DNA of 64,000 nucleotides, taken from the NCBI RefSeq assembly GCF_003029735.1, contig NZ_KZ686269.1:1240001-1304000 (forward strand), read 5' to 3'. The notes under the pieces are model-generated. The model was given only the letters and a program-made list of their open reading frames with translations, was not told the DNA's origin and made no database searches. This document shows positions 1 to 8,422 of this stretch, in pieces (within the stretch, counting starts at the first letter, position 1; each line of letters starts with the position of its first letter). Both the position numbers and the translations under genes were made by a program. This DNA comes from Pedobacter yulinensis (GTDB lineage: Bacteria > Bacteroidota > Bacteroidia > Sphingobacteriales > Sphingobacteriaceae).

Positions 1-1140
1 CTCGTCTGCGGTTTTAATAACCACACGGCCTATATCGTTCAGTTTGAACTCGTCTGAACTGTGTTTTTCAAGGGTATTGATATCAACTTTATAGATAATC
101 TCGCTGATCTTGCAGCGTGTCAGTTTACTGTTGTGCTGCAGGAAATAGGTTAAAGAAGTATCGAGTGCACGTGCGTCCATCCAGCACAGATCGGCTTCGA
201 TCATTTTTGACTGGAGTGGCTGGTTTGCTGCATTGACGATCAGGTCACCGCGGCTGATGTCGATGTCATCTTCCAGGTGAATGGTGACTGACTGACCGGC
301 ATGGGCCTCCTGTGGCTGCTGGTCAAACATTTCAATTTTCGAAATGACTGAGCTGCTCCCGCCGGGAAGTACCGTGACGCGGTCGTTCACCCTGAAAGTG
401 CCGGCGGCAATACGACCGGCATATCCCCGGTAGTCGTGAAGTTCGTCGGTTTGCGGCCTGATCACCCACTGAACCGGGAATCGCGACAATCGGGCATCGT
501 CATTCGCCTCAATTTCGACGGTTTCCAGGAAATGCAGCAGGCTTTGGCCCTCATACCAGACCATGCGCTCAGATTTCTGGACCACGTTATCACCTTTCAG
601 CGCACTTACCGGTATAAAGTTCACATCATTCAGGTTCAGCTGTGCTGCCAGCGCACGGTATTTCTCCGTGATCGCAGTGAATACAGTTTCACTGTAATCT
701 ACCATATCCATCTTATTGATGCAGACTACGATATGTTTAATGCCGAGCAGCGACACCAGGTACGAATGTCGAATGGTTTGCTCAACGACGCCGTTCCTGG
801 CATCAATCAGGATAATGGCAAGCCTCGCGGTCGACGCGCCCGTCACCATGTTCCTGGTATACTGAATATGGCCTGGCGTATCGGCAATGATAAACTTACG
901 TTTGTCTGTCTGGAAGTACTTATAGGCTACGTCGATTGTAATACCCTGTTCGCGTTCGGCGCGGAGACCGTCGGTTAAAATAGCCAGGTCGATGGTGCCG
1001 TCGTCGTTCTTGCGGTTAGAGCTTTGCAGCGCTTCCAGCTGGTCAGCCAGGATTGAACCCGTATCGTACAGCATGCGGCCAATCAGGGTGCTTTTTCCGT
1101 CATCTACACTACCTGCCGTAAAAAATTTTAAAATGTTCAT
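1..1140 (-). CDS. cysN: Sulfate adenylyltransferase subunit 1 (CysN), 3' part cut by window edge
   Basis: GTPase subunit of ATP sulfurylase; with CysD it makes adenosine 5'-phosphosulfate (APS) from sulfate and ATP in the cytoplasm, GTP hydrolysis driving the reaction. The 380 codons present start at an ATG and stay open to the window edge. EF-Tu-like GTPase motifs are visible: a P-loop GSVDDGKST at about residues 9-17, DTPGH at about 90, and NKMD at about 145, followed by the translation-factor beta-barrel domain. It is the last gene of the sulfate operon seen here, 33 bp after cysD. Some Bacteroidota CysN proteins carry a C-terminal APS kinase domain; whether this one does lies outside the window. 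Confidence 0.95.
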   Translation of the reverse strand, partial: MNILKFFTAGSVDDGKSTLIGRMLYDTGSILADQLEALQSSNRKNDDGTIDLAILTDGLRAEREQGITIDVAYKYFQTDKRKFIIADTPGHIQYTRNMVTGASTARLAIILIDARNGVVEQTIRHSYLVSLLGIKHIVVCINKMDMVDYSETVFTAITEKYRALAAQLNLNDVNFIPVSALKGDNVVQKSERMVWYEGQSLLHFLETVEIEANDDARLSRFPVQWVIRPQTDELHDYRGYAGRIAAGTFRVNDRVTVLPGGSSSVISKIEMFDQQPQEAHAGQSVTIHLEDDIDISRGDLIVNAANQPLQSKMIEADLCWMDARALDTSLTYFLQHNSKLTRCKISEIIYKVDINTLEKHSSDEFKLNDIGRVVIKTADE

Positions 1141-1173
1141 ATGTAATGGTTCGGGCAAGCCGAGGTTTGAAAA

Positions 1174-2079
1174 TTAAAAATACCCGCCTTTTTTGCGGTC
1201 TTCCATGGCCGCTTCAGAGACCTTGTCGTCCAATCTTGCACCGCGCTCACTGATCTTCGATGCACTGATCTCTGCAATGATGTCATCGATCTGGTCGGCG
1301 TCAGACTCAACAGCTGCTGTGCAGGACATATCGCCCACCGTGCGGAAACGCACTTTCTTGTGGTAAACAACATCTTCCTCATCCATATTCAGGAAAGGAG
1401 AAGCGGCCATCCACTGACCGTTCCTGACAATACAGTCACGCTCATGCGCAAAATAGATGCTCGGCAGCTCGATGCCCTCCCGGCGAATGTAATTCCAGAC
1501 ATCCAGTTCGGTCCAGTTGCTGATCGGGAAGACCCTTACATTTTCGCCCTTGTGTATGCGGCCATTATAAATGTTCCAGAGTTCAGGACGCTGCCTTTTC
1601 GGATCCCATTGTCCAAACTCATCGCGCACCGAAAAAATGCGCTCCTTTGCCCTGGCCTTTTCTTCGTCGCGCCGTGCGCCACCGATACAGGCATCAAAGC
1701 CGTGAGCGGAAATGGTGTCCAGCAGTGTGACCGTTTGCAGCGCGTTCCGGCTGGCGTTCTTACCCGTCTGTTCAATGACCTTTCCCTGGTCAATCGAATC
1801 CTGTACGTGCCCCACGATCAGTCTTTCGCCGATCCGTTCAATCATCCGGTCCCGGTAATCGATGGTTTCTTCGAAATTATGACCGGTATCAATGTGTACC
1901 AGCGGGAAAGGAAATTTACCCGGACGGAAGGCTTTCTCTGCCAGTCGCACCAGGGTAATTGAGTCTTTTCCGCCCGAAAAAAGCAGCGCGGGTTTTTCGA
2001 ACTGTCCCGCTACCTCGCGCAGGATGTGAATGGCCTCAGCTTCTAACTCATCTAAATAATCTAAATTGTATCTGCTCAT
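1174..2079 (-). CDS. cysD: Sulfate adenylyltransferase subunit 2 (CysD)
   Basis: Catalytic adenylyl-transferring subunit of the heteromeric ATP sulfurylase, partner of CysN. The 301-residue length is usual for the family. An N-type ATP pyrophosphatase motif SGGKDS lies at about residues 35-40 (LLFSGGKDSITLV), and the conserved CIGGARRDEEKARAKER block typical of CysD is present near residue 136. It sits between cysH (15 bp upstream) and cysN (33 bp downstream) on the same strand, so co-transcription is expected. Nothing odd in length or frame. Confidence 0.96.
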   Translation of the reverse strand: MSRYNLDYLDELEAEAIHILREVAGQFEKPALLFSGGKDSITLVRLAEKAFRPGKFPFPLVHIDTGHNFEETIDYRDRMIERIGERLIVGHVQDSIDQGKVIEQTGKNASRNALQTVTLLDTISAHGFDACIGGARRDEEKARAKERIFSVRDEFGQWDPKRQRPELWNIYNGRIHKGENVRVFPISNWTELDVWNYIRREGIELPSIYFAHERDCIVRNGQWMAASPFLNMDEEDVVYHKKVRFRTVGDMSCTAAVESDADQIDDIIAEISASKISERGARLDDKVSEAAMEDRKKGGYF

Positions 2080-2094
2080 GTTCTTTTTTGCGTG

Positions 2095-2796
2095 TTAATG
2101 CGTGGCATGCAAACCACATTCTTTTTTGCTTTGGTCTTCCCACCACCACCGGCCTGCGCGAAAATCTTCACCGGGTGCTACCGCACGTGTACAGGGGGCA
2201 CAGCCAATGCTTGGAAAACCGCGGTCGTGCAGTGTATTGTAAACGATGTTGTTCGTTTTAATATAAGCTTTGACCTCGTCGAGGCTCCAGTGAAAAAGCG
2301 GGTGATACTTGAATAACTGGTTCCCTTCATCCCACTCCACCTCGTGCATTTCTTCCCGGTTGGCACTCTGGTCGGCGCGAATCCCCGTAATCCAGCACTC
2401 GTTACCCGTCAGCGCACGTTTTAAAGGCTCAATCTTGCGAATATAACAGCATTCTTTTCTGTTTTCAACAGACTCATAAAAACTGCTGGGCCCCTTTGTG
2501 CCAACCATTTCCTGGAGCAGGTCGGGCCTGGGAAAATACGGCTCAATCTTTTTGCCGTAAATCTCCAGCGTGCGGTTCCATACATAATAGGTTTCGGGAA
2601 ACAGCCTGCCCGTTTCCAGTGTAAAAACCTTAATGGGAAGATTGTTGCTAAAGATCAGGTGCGTAATGACCTGGTCTTCCCAGCCGAAACTGGTCGAGAA
2701 TACGATCCTGTCTCTGTATTTCTCTGAAAGCAGGGACAGCGCCGATACAGGATCTTTTCCCCTTACTTCTTCCAACAATGGCCCTATATCTCTCAT
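2095..2796 (-). CDS. cysH: Adenylylsulfate (APS) reductase, CysH family
   Basis: Reduces activated sulfate to sulfite using thioredoxin or glutaredoxin. The 233-residue protein carries a cysteine pair C116-C117 and a C199-x2-C202 pair; this CC...CxxC pattern is the [4Fe-4S] ligand set that separates APS reductases (and some Fe-S PAPS reductases) from E. coli-type PAPS reductase. The catalytic C227 is in the conserved C-terminal KKECGLH motif. APS as substrate fits the lack of a visible separate APS kinase gene, although a kinase domain fused to CysN cannot be excluded. It is 4 bp from the upstream fusion gene and 15 bp from cysD. Confidence 0.94.
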   Translation of the reverse strand: MRDIGPLLEEVRGKDPVSALSLLSEKYRDRIVFSTSFGWEDQVITHLIFSNNLPIKVFTLETGRLFPETYYVWNRTLEIYGKKIEPYFPRPDLLQEMVGTKGPSSFYESVENRKECCYIRKIEPLKRALTGNECWITGIRADQSANREEMHEVEWDEGNQLFKYHPLFHWSLDEVKAYIKTNNIVYNTLHDRGFPSIGCAPCTRAVAPGEDFRAGRWWWEDQSKKECGLHATH

Positions 2797-2800
2797 GCTG

Positions 2801-4312
2801 CTAAACTAGTTTTAAAATAAGTAAAATCAGGCTTCGAAGGCTTACCGCCATGACGATAAAGCCAACAGCCACCATGATCGTTTTTGCCGAAATTTTATTT
2901 GACACTTTTGCTGCAATGGGTGCAGCGATCGCGCTTCCGATGATGAGACCCGTTACCGCTTCCCAGTACGCGCCGCCCAGCATTGTAAAAAAGGTCAGTG
3001 AGCTAAGAATGGCGATAAAAAAACGCGTAATTTTCACTGTTCCCAAAGAAAACAGCGGGTGGCGCCCGCCGGCAATCAGGCTTGAAAGTACGATCGACCC
3101 CCAGCCGCCGCCAAAGGCCGCATCGATAAAACCGCCGAAAAACCCTGTGACCCCGATCTGTTTGATCTTCTCGTTCTTTCGCCTCCGGCGGATGCTGAAC
3201 GCTTTCTTCAGGATAATGCCGCCGAGGATGAGCGTGTATAAAGCCACAACAGGCTTGGTGTAATGGCTCAGATGCTCAAGCGATGAAAGCAGGAAGGCCC
3301 CCAATACCGCTCCCGTAACACCGGGGATGATTAAGATCTTAAAGAGTTTCCAGTTGACGTTGCCCATGCGGTAGTGCATCCAACCCGCAATGCCGTTGCT
3401 GAGCACTTCAGACAAATGGATCGCCATGCTTGCCGAGGCAGGTGGTATGCCCATAGCCAATGAAAACGAAGCGGATGTAACGCCGTACGACATGCCGATG
3501 GCTCCGTCGATCAGTGCAAAAACAAACCCGCCCAGAAGGAACCAGTAAAAAATGGGATCTATGGTGATCAGAAACTGCTGAAATGCTGGTTCTTTATACC
3601 AGAGTGTTGCGCCGACTGCTGCAATAAAACCAACCATAACGACCCAGACCAGCCACTTGAAATTGTATTTGATCTTGCGCTCCAGATCAGGCTTAACAAG
3701 TACCTCGGTCACAGCGTTGAGTTTGCGCACCTTTTGCGAGAAATCGCCTTTCAACGTTTCGCGAAGCGCATGCATTTGCTGGAGCGTGATATCGATATCG
3801 CCCGGTAAATTCTCATCAAGAAGTTCCCGCAACCGTTTGGCAATGGTCGGCGACTTGCCGTTTGTTGAAATGGCGATCTTGAGGTCGCCTTTTCTGACCA
3901 CCGAGCCCAGGTAAAAATCGCAGAGCTCCGGTTTATCGGCTACGTTGAGCAGCAGCTTACGTGCATGCGCCGCTTCCTGGATCAGTTTGTTCAGACTGTT
4001 GTCGGCAGTTGCAGCTACAACGAGGTCGGCGGCATCCAGGTCTGCTGATTCGAAGGCCTTTTGTATGATCGATACCCGCGGGTAAGCTGCAGCCAGCTGC
4101 GTTACCTGGGGCATTACGGCTTCGGCAACAACGGTTACCCTTGCTGCGGCACTGTTGCGCAGAATAGCGGTCAGTTTCTCAAGGCCAACATTTCCCGCGC
4201 CAACAAGCACCGTATGCAATTGGTTGAGTTTGATAAAGACCGGAAAAAGCTCGTTTCCCCCATCCGTATCAATGCCCGCCGGTGCCTCCCTATTTTTCAG
4301 CAACTCCTGCAT
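2801..4312 (-). CDS. Fusion of precorrin-2 dehydrogenase (siroheme synthase N-domain) and TSUP/TauE-SafE membrane exporter
   Basis: Two-part protein. The N-terminal ~200 residues are a CysG-B/Met8-like precorrin-2 dehydrogenase: Rossmann motif VLVGAGNVGLEK, then ADLVVAATADN and NVADKPELCDF, typical of the enzyme that oxidises precorrin-2 to sirohydrochlorin for siroheme. The C-terminal ~270 residues are a TauE/SafE (TSUP) permease with about eight hydrophobic segments and the repeated glycine-rich motif GGFIDAAFGGGWG, expected to export sulfite or a related sulfur anion. The ATG at 4312 is chosen because an earlier ATG (4363) would extend the overlap with cobA to over 70 bp; with 4312 the overlap is 23 bp. 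The fusion links cofactor synthesis to membrane handling of the pathway intermediate. Confidence 0.88.
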   Translation of the reverse strand: MQELLKNREAPAGIDTDGGNELFPVFIKLNQLHTVLVGAGNVGLEKLTAILRNSAAARVTVVAEAVMPQVTQLAAAYPRVSIIQKAFESADLDAADLVVAATADNSLNKLIQEAAHARKLLLNVADKPELCDFYLGSVVRKGDLKIAISTNGKSPTIAKRLRELLDENLPGDIDITLQQMHALRETLKGDFSQKVRKLNAVTEVLVKPDLERKIKYNFKWLVWVVMVGFIAAVGATLWYKEPAFQQFLITIDPIFYWFLLGGFVFALIDGAIGMSYGVTSASFSLAMGIPPASASMAIHLSEVLSNGIAGWMHYRMGNVNWKLFKILIIPGVTGAVLGAFLLSSLEHLSHYTKPVVALYTLILGGIILKKAFSIRRRRKNEKIKQIGVTGFFGGFIDAAFGGGWGSIVLSSLIAGGRHPLFSLGTVKITRFFIAILSSLTFFTMLGGAYWEAVTGLIIGSAIAAPIAAKVSNKISAKTIMVAVGFIVMAVSLRSLILLILKLV

Positions 4313-5060
4313 ATAGCTGTTGAAGCGGTTTGAAAGACGCATGTAGGGAAACGACTTCGCCAAAGATCAGCACAGCCGGCGCTTTCACCTGCTCGCTGCG
4401 GGCAGCAGCACAGATTCTGCTAACCGGGGCCGTTACAATGCGTTCGTTTTTCGTTGAGCCGTCCTGGATGATGGCAACCGGAAGATCGTGTTTGCCTTCC
4501 GCAGTAAACACAGCAGCAATTTCTTCCAGCTTTTTTAGTCCCATGAGCACCACTACAGTGGCGTTTGACCTGGCTGCATCATAGATATCGGCAGAGAGTG
4601 CGCCTGCCGCGGTCGTGCCCGTCACTACCCAGAAACTTTCGCTCATACCCCGGTGTGTAACCGGAATTTGCTGCAGTCCGGCTACCGCGATGGAGCTGGA
4701 AATGCCAGGTACAACAGCTGCTGGGATCTGGTGTGCGGCAGCAAACTCAAGCTCTTCGAAGCCACGGCCAAAAACAAAAGGGTCGCCGCCTTTCAGCCGC
4801 ACCACATGCCCGTAATTGAGTGCATAATCGACCATCAGTTTATTGATGGTTTCCTGTGCATATGCGTGTTCGCCTGATCTTTTGCCCACATAGATTTTCA
4901 CCGCACCGGCAGGTACGTGATCCAGCATGGCATCTCCTACCAGCGCATCGTACAATACCACATCGGCTGTTTGCAGGGCTTTCAGCCCTTTGAGTGTAAT
5001 CAGGTCGGGATCTCCCGGGCCTGCGCCCACGAGCGTTATTCTTGGTTCTTTCTGTCTCAT
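4290..5060 (-). CDS. cobA: Uroporphyrinogen-III C-methyltransferase (CobA/SumT)
   Basis: Uses two S-adenosylmethionines to make precorrin-2 from uroporphyrinogen III, the first step from the tetrapyrrole branch point to siroheme. The 256-residue protein has the SUMT signatures VGAGPGDPDLITLKG at about residues 11-25 and LKGGDPFVFGRG at about 89-100, plus the VPGISS loop near residue 118. Its ATG overlaps the stop codon of the sulfite reductase gene by 4 bp (ATGA), indicating translational coupling, and the following precorrin-2 dehydrogenase starts inside its 3' end. The product supplies siroheme to the reductase encoded just upstream. Confidence 0.95.
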   Translation of the reverse strand: MRQKEPRITLVGAGPGDPDLITLKGLKALQTADVVLYDALVGDAMLDHVPAGAVKIYVGKRSGEHAYAQETINKLMVDYALNYGHVVRLKGGDPFVFGRGFEELEFAAAHQIPAAVVPGISSSIAVAGLQQIPVTHRGMSESFWVVTGTTAAGALSADIYDAARSNATVVVLMGLKKLEEIAAVFTAEGKHDLPVAIIQDGSTKNERIVTAPVSRICAAARSEQVKAPAVLIFGEVVSLHASFKPLQQLYAGVAEK

Positions 5061-7150
5061 GATTGTACAACCGCCTCTCTTTTGGTCCTGACCTGATTTA
5101 AGAAATCCACGGCCAGGGTAAAATATTGTTTCGCAAAGACTTCTGACGGCTCATTCTTGTTAATCTGAAGAACAAGCTCACTGAAACTCCCTGTTAGTTC
5201 GATCTCACCCGTCTGCACGTAACGTTCGTCAAATTCCCGGATCACGCCAGCCTGGGTGCTGCTGTTCACCGCCTTATCCAGCAGGAGTGCCTTTGCTGAA
5301 CCTACAAACACGGCATAGGCATGATAAATGGCATCTGCCCAGGCGCCCTGCTGCAAGGAAGCTTCAGACCAGCCAAGTTTTTCTTCAGACTCGAGCAGCA
5401 GGGTAGCGACCAGGTCAATCATGACACCAGCACACTCGCCAACGCCAATCGCCGTTTCGAATGTTTCTTCATGACCCCAGTCTACAAACTCCTCCGGCTG
5501 CAGTGTGCTAAGGTCGGCAAGCGGTTTCAGCAGGCGGTAAAAATAATCCTTGCCCTGCCGGTCGTAATATGTATGAAAATTTTCGGTACCGGTGCGTTCC
5601 GCACGGTAGTCGTTCAAAACCACCCGCAGTACATCTGTAGCCCGTTTCGAGGGAACTTTGATTACCCGTTCAGCGACCCGGCCTATCCCGTCGCCAACCG
5701 TGCCGCCGCCCAGCATCACCTGCACAGCGGGTACCACCTTGCCGGCTGCCTTCAGCGAGCTGCCGTGAAAACCGATCTCGGCCAGGCCGTGCTGTCCGCA
5801 GGAATTCATGCACCCGCTGATCTTGACCTTCAGTTGCTTGTCGTAAATAAATTCCGGATATTCCTGATAAACAAGATCTTCCAGTACGGCCGCCAGCGTC
5901 ATGCTGTTCGATATACCCAGGTTGCAGGTATCGGTGCCCGGACAAGTGGTAATATCAGCCAGGCTGTCAAAACCAAGCGCAGTATAACCCAACCGGTGCA
6001 GTGCAACGTACAGATGCGAAAGGTATTCTGCCCTGACATATTTAAGCAGCAGGCCCTGGTTCTGGGTAATGCGCATCTCGTCTGCAGCGTACGGCCGTAT
6101 GGCTTCGACCAGTTCGCGGGCCTGCGCCGTCGGAATATCGCCTTTTAATATTTTTAAGTAAACGCCATAGAAACCAGGCTGTTTCTGTTCGAAAACGTTG
6201 GTCTTCAGCCAGGCCTGGTAGTGGGCCTCATCGGCAATAGGCGCGGGATTGTCTGCCTGTGTTGCAGGCAGCGCGGGATCGGCCACAACCTCGCGGTCAA
6301 TTTTATAAGTTTTTACTTTATTGGCTGTACGCTCCTCATCAATCAGGCGCAGCACTTCATCAAGGCCGAGTTTCTGGACAAGGAATTTAAAACGCGCCTT
6401 GTTTCTGTTGTTGCGCTCGCCATACCGGTCAAAAACCCTGAGCGTAGACTCAATGTAAGGAATGACCTGGTCTTCGTGCAGAAAATCATGCACCAGGTGG
6501 GCAAGCACCGGCTGGGCACCAAGTCCACCTGCAAACAGCACACGGAAGCCGCGCTCACCTGCGGCATTTATTTTCGGGATAAAACCGAGATCATGGATAT
6601 AGCTAAAGGCCGTATCGTCTTCGGAAGACGAAAAGGCGATCTTAAACTTTCTGCCCATTTCCTGGCAAATGGGGTTGCGAAGAAAATAAGCGAAGGTAGC
6701 CTGTGCGTAGGGTGATACATCAAACGGTTCTTTCGGGTCAATCCCAGCCGCCGGCGAAGAGGTCACATTGCGAACGGTATTGCCGCAAGCCTCGCGAAGC
6801 GTAATATCATCCTCAGACAGTTTTGCCCAGAGTTCGGGCGTACGGTCAAGGCTTACATAGTGGATTTGGATGTCCTGACGGGTGGTCAGATGCAGGTTGC
6901 TGCTTGCATATTCGTCTGAAATGTCGGCTATCCGCAGAAATTGCCTGAAGGTAACCCGGCCAAAAGGCAGTTTGATCCGCACCATTTGTACCCCCGGCTG
7001 GCGCTGTCCGTAAACGCCCCTGGCTAAACGCAGGCTTCTGAATTTTTCTTCGTGTATAACGCCCTCGCGAAACAGCCTGATTTTTTTATCGAGGTCAATG
7101 ATATCCTGTTCAACGAGCGGATTTTCCAGCTCGGTCCTGAAACTTTGCAT
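5057..7150 (-). CDS. Siroheme-dependent sulfite (or nitrite) reductase with C-terminal HEPN-type domain
   Basis: Six-electron reductase converting sulfite to sulfide. The first ~550 residues have the two-fold nitrite/sulfite reductase plan: ferredoxin-like half domains and the [4Fe-4S]-siroheme ligand motifs TCPGTDTCNLG (about residues 395-405) and SGCMNSCGQHG (about 437-447). The last ~130 residues are helical and resemble the HEPN-like tail of many Bacteroidota sulfite reductases; this tail is absent from plant and cyanobacterial ferredoxin enzymes. Nitrite as substrate cannot be excluded from sequence, but the cys gene neighbours favour sulfite. It is the first gene of the operon, and its stop overlaps the cobA start. 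Confidence 0.9.
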   Translation of the reverse strand: MQSFRTELENPLVEQDIIDLDKKIRLFREGVIHEEKFRSLRLARGVYGQRQPGVQMVRIKLPFGRVTFRQFLRIADISDEYASSNLHLTTRQDIQIHYVSLDRTPELWAKLSEDDITLREACGNTVRNVTSSPAAGIDPKEPFDVSPYAQATFAYFLRNPICQEMGRKFKIAFSSSEDDTAFSYIHDLGFIPKINAAGERGFRVLFAGGLGAQPVLAHLVHDFLHEDQVIPYIESTLRVFDRYGERNNRNKARFKFLVQKLGLDEVLRLIDEERTANKVKTYKIDREVVADPALPATQADNPAPIADEAHYQAWLKTNVFEQKQPGFYGVYLKILKGDIPTAQARELVEAIRPYAADEMRITQNQGLLLKYVRAEYLSHLYVALHRLGYTALGFDSLADITTCPGTDTCNLGISNSMTLAAVLEDLVYQEYPEFIYDKQLKVKISGCMNSCGQHGLAEIGFHGSSLKAAGKVVPAVQVMLGGGTVGDGIGRVAERVIKVPSKRATDVLRVVLNDYRAERTGTENFHTYYDRQGKDYFYRLLKPLADLSTLQPEEFVDWGHEETFETAIGVGECAGVMIDLVATLLLESEEKLGWSEASLQQGAWADAIYHAYAVFVGSAKALLLDKAVNSSTQAGVIREFDERYVQTGEIELTGSFSELVLQINKNEPSEVFAKQYFTLAVDFLNQVRTKREAVVQS

Positions 7151-7262
7151 ATTCGTCTTTATTTAGCGGCTTTCCGGACAGGCGTCCGGACAAGCACGGC
7201 ATCCGGCCGGTTTCAGCATGCCAGGGCATGAAGCAACACACCGGACCCCTCCTGTTTTGTAA
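7151..7262 (-). promoter_or_regulatory. Structured 5' leader of the sulfate assimilation operon
   Basis: The roughly 110 nt between the putative promoter and the reductase ATG hold two perfect hairpins on the minus strand: a 7-bp stem with a 4-nt loop at 7173-7190 (TCCGGAC/GTCCGGA) and a 6-bp stem at 7217-7230 (CATGCC/GGCATG). There is no T-tract, so neither looks like a simple terminator. I do not recognise a known SAM or other riboswitch core. The leader could control mRNA stability or translation; this is inference. Confidence 0.4.
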
Positions 7263-7268
7263 ATTAAG

Positions 7269-7276
7269 CAAATATA
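7269..7276 (-). promoter_or_regulatory. Putative -7 promoter box of the sulfate operon
   Basis: The minus strand reads TATATTTG, matching the Bacteroidota -7 consensus TAnnTTTG. No clear TTTG lies at the -33 distance. The AT-rich upstream stretch 7277-7293 contains repeated TATAT-type sequence where the neighbouring Rrf2 regulator could bind. The start-site position is inferred only. Confidence 0.45.
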
Positions 7277-7322
7277 TAAAGTATATGGATATAGTCGTGT
7301 TTTTAATCAAAAAAAATCGGGA

Positions 7323-7760
7323 TCAGATGCCGATTTTTAGTCCGCCTTCGCGCGATATAATATCGGCGATACTGGTTTCGCTCAGGATTTTCAACGTTGC
7401 ATCTCTCACGTCAATAAAGACATTGCGAATGCCGCAGGTCACTTCGTCGTGACATTCATCACACTTGTGGTAAAACTTTAAGCTGGCACAGGGCACCATG
7501 GCAATTGGTCCGTCTGTGATGCGCATCACATCGACCAGGTAAATATCGCTGGCCGGTTTGTTCAGGCTGTAGCCTCCACCCGCCCCTTTTTTGCTATACA
7601 GAAATCCGCTGTTGCGCAGGTCGAGCAGGATCTGCTCGAGGAATTTTTTAGGGATGTGCTCTTCTTCCGCAATTCTTGAGATCTGGACAGGCGGCTGACC
7701 GGCATTTTTACCTAGTGCCACCAGGGCTTTGATTGCGTATTTGGTCTTTTTAGAAAGCAT
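7323..7760 (-). CDS. Rrf2-family transcriptional regulator
   Basis: A 145-residue winged-helix regulator of the Rrf2/IscR/CymR family. The helix-turn-helix (about residues 25-55) and the wing motif GAGGGYSL (about 59-66) are clear. Four cysteines at positions 91, 100, 103 and 109 lie in the region that binds [2Fe-2S] in IscR/NsrR (three Cys plus another ligand), so an Fe-S or thiol-based sensor is possible. It lies directly upstream of, and on the same strand as, the sulfate operon, so control of sulfur assimilation (as with CymR) is the natural inference. It appears to have its own promoter at 7768-7775. Confidence 0.9.
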   Translation of the reverse strand: MLSKKTKYAIKALVALGKNAGQPPVQISRIAEEEHIPKKFLEQILLDLRNSGFLYSKKGAGGGYSLNKPASDIYLVDVMRITDGPIAMVPCASLKFYHKCDECHDEVTCGIRNVFIDVRDATLKILSETSIADIISREGGLKIGI

Positions 7761-7767
7761 GCAGGCA

Positions 7768-7775
7768 CAAAACTA
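7768..7775 (-). promoter_or_regulatory. Putative -7 box of the rrf2 gene, nearly leaderless
   Basis: The minus strand reads TAGTTTTG, an exact TAnnTTTG match, only 7 bp before the ATG at 7760. Transcription would start at or within a few bases of the start codon, so the mRNA would have little or no leader and no ribosome binding site. Confidence 0.45.
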
Positions 7776-7791
7776 ACAAATCTTTATGAAA

Positions 7792-7832
7792 AAACCCGCG
7801 CAGCCGGGGCAAAGCCGCAGCTGCGCGGGTTT
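7792..7832 (-). terminator. Intrinsic terminator after the DUF2911 gene
   Basis: A perfect 13-bp GC-rich stem (AAACCCGCGCAGC at 7792-7804 with its complement at 7820-7832) and a 15-nt loop are followed on the minus strand by a run of T. It separates the DUF2911 gene from rrf2. Confidence 0.85.
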
Positions 7833-7842
7833 CGTAAGGTGT

Positions 7843-8367
7843 TTATTTCAGGGTAACCGGAACAGCTACTTTTTCCCACTTCAGTACGAAACCGCTTTTG
7901 GTAATTTCGTATTCCAAGCGTTCCTGAACTGCCGCAACCCGCTGGATTTTCACATCGGCACGAAGCTGATCTTTTGCCTGGTCATATTTATACGCGCCCC
8001 ATTGTTTAGGCTCCTTGTTGAAGATAACAGTCCAGGTATCGCCCTGCTTCGGAATCACGAAAAAGGCATACTTGCCTGCCGGTAATGGCTTTCCATTTAC
8101 GCTCAGGTCTTTGTCAGTTTCAACCGTGGTAGCTTCGTTCGCACCTGCGCGCCATACGGCATCGTATTTCTCCATGGCACCCCAGATCTCACGGCCTTTA
8201 ACCGCGGGGCTGCTGTAGCTGATGGTAATGTTTGCACCTTTAACTTTGCCAGTGACCGTCTCGGCCGGGCTCGGCTTTGGCTTGGCATCCTGTGCATAAG
8301 TCATGGCAGAGACCAGCACGGTGCCGGCAAATGCCAGGCCTGTAATTGAATGTTTGAAGAGATTCAT
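7843..8367 (-). CDS. DUF2911 family exported protein
   Basis: A 174-residue protein with an N-terminal signal peptide (hydrophobic segment, then an Ala-Gln cleavage site near residue 26). The rest matches DUF2911: a GREIWG segment, a [10 protein letters not shown] segment, and a beta-rich body with GKYAFFVIP. The biochemical role of this Bacteroidota family is unknown. The ATG at 8367 is chosen over a longer in-frame extension because it gives a clean signal peptide. It lies 55 bp downstream of tssK on the same strand, but its domain is not T6SS-related. Confidence 0.85.
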   Translation of the reverse strand: MNLFKHSITGLAFAGTVLVSAMTYAQDAKPKPSPAETVTGKVKGANITISYSSPAVKGREIWGAMEKYDAVWRAGANEATTVETDKDLSVNGKPLPAGKYAFFVIPKQGDTWTVIFNKEPKQWGAYKYDQAKDQLRADVKIQRVAAVQERLEYEITKSGFVLKWEKVAVPVTLK

Positions 8368-8422
8368 GTCTTTGTTTTCTAGTTTATAAATATAAGTCGC
8401 CGTACTTAAATAAAAAATTATT

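Noticed and set aside
436-978. 180-codon plus-strand frame at the left edge
   Set aside because: It is antisense to the clearly coding cysN sequence and has no domain of its own.
1360-1962. 200-codon plus-strand frame
   Set aside because: Antisense shadow of cysD.
5321-6148. 275-codon plus-strand frame
   Set aside because: Antisense shadow of the sulfite reductase gene; no family resemblance.
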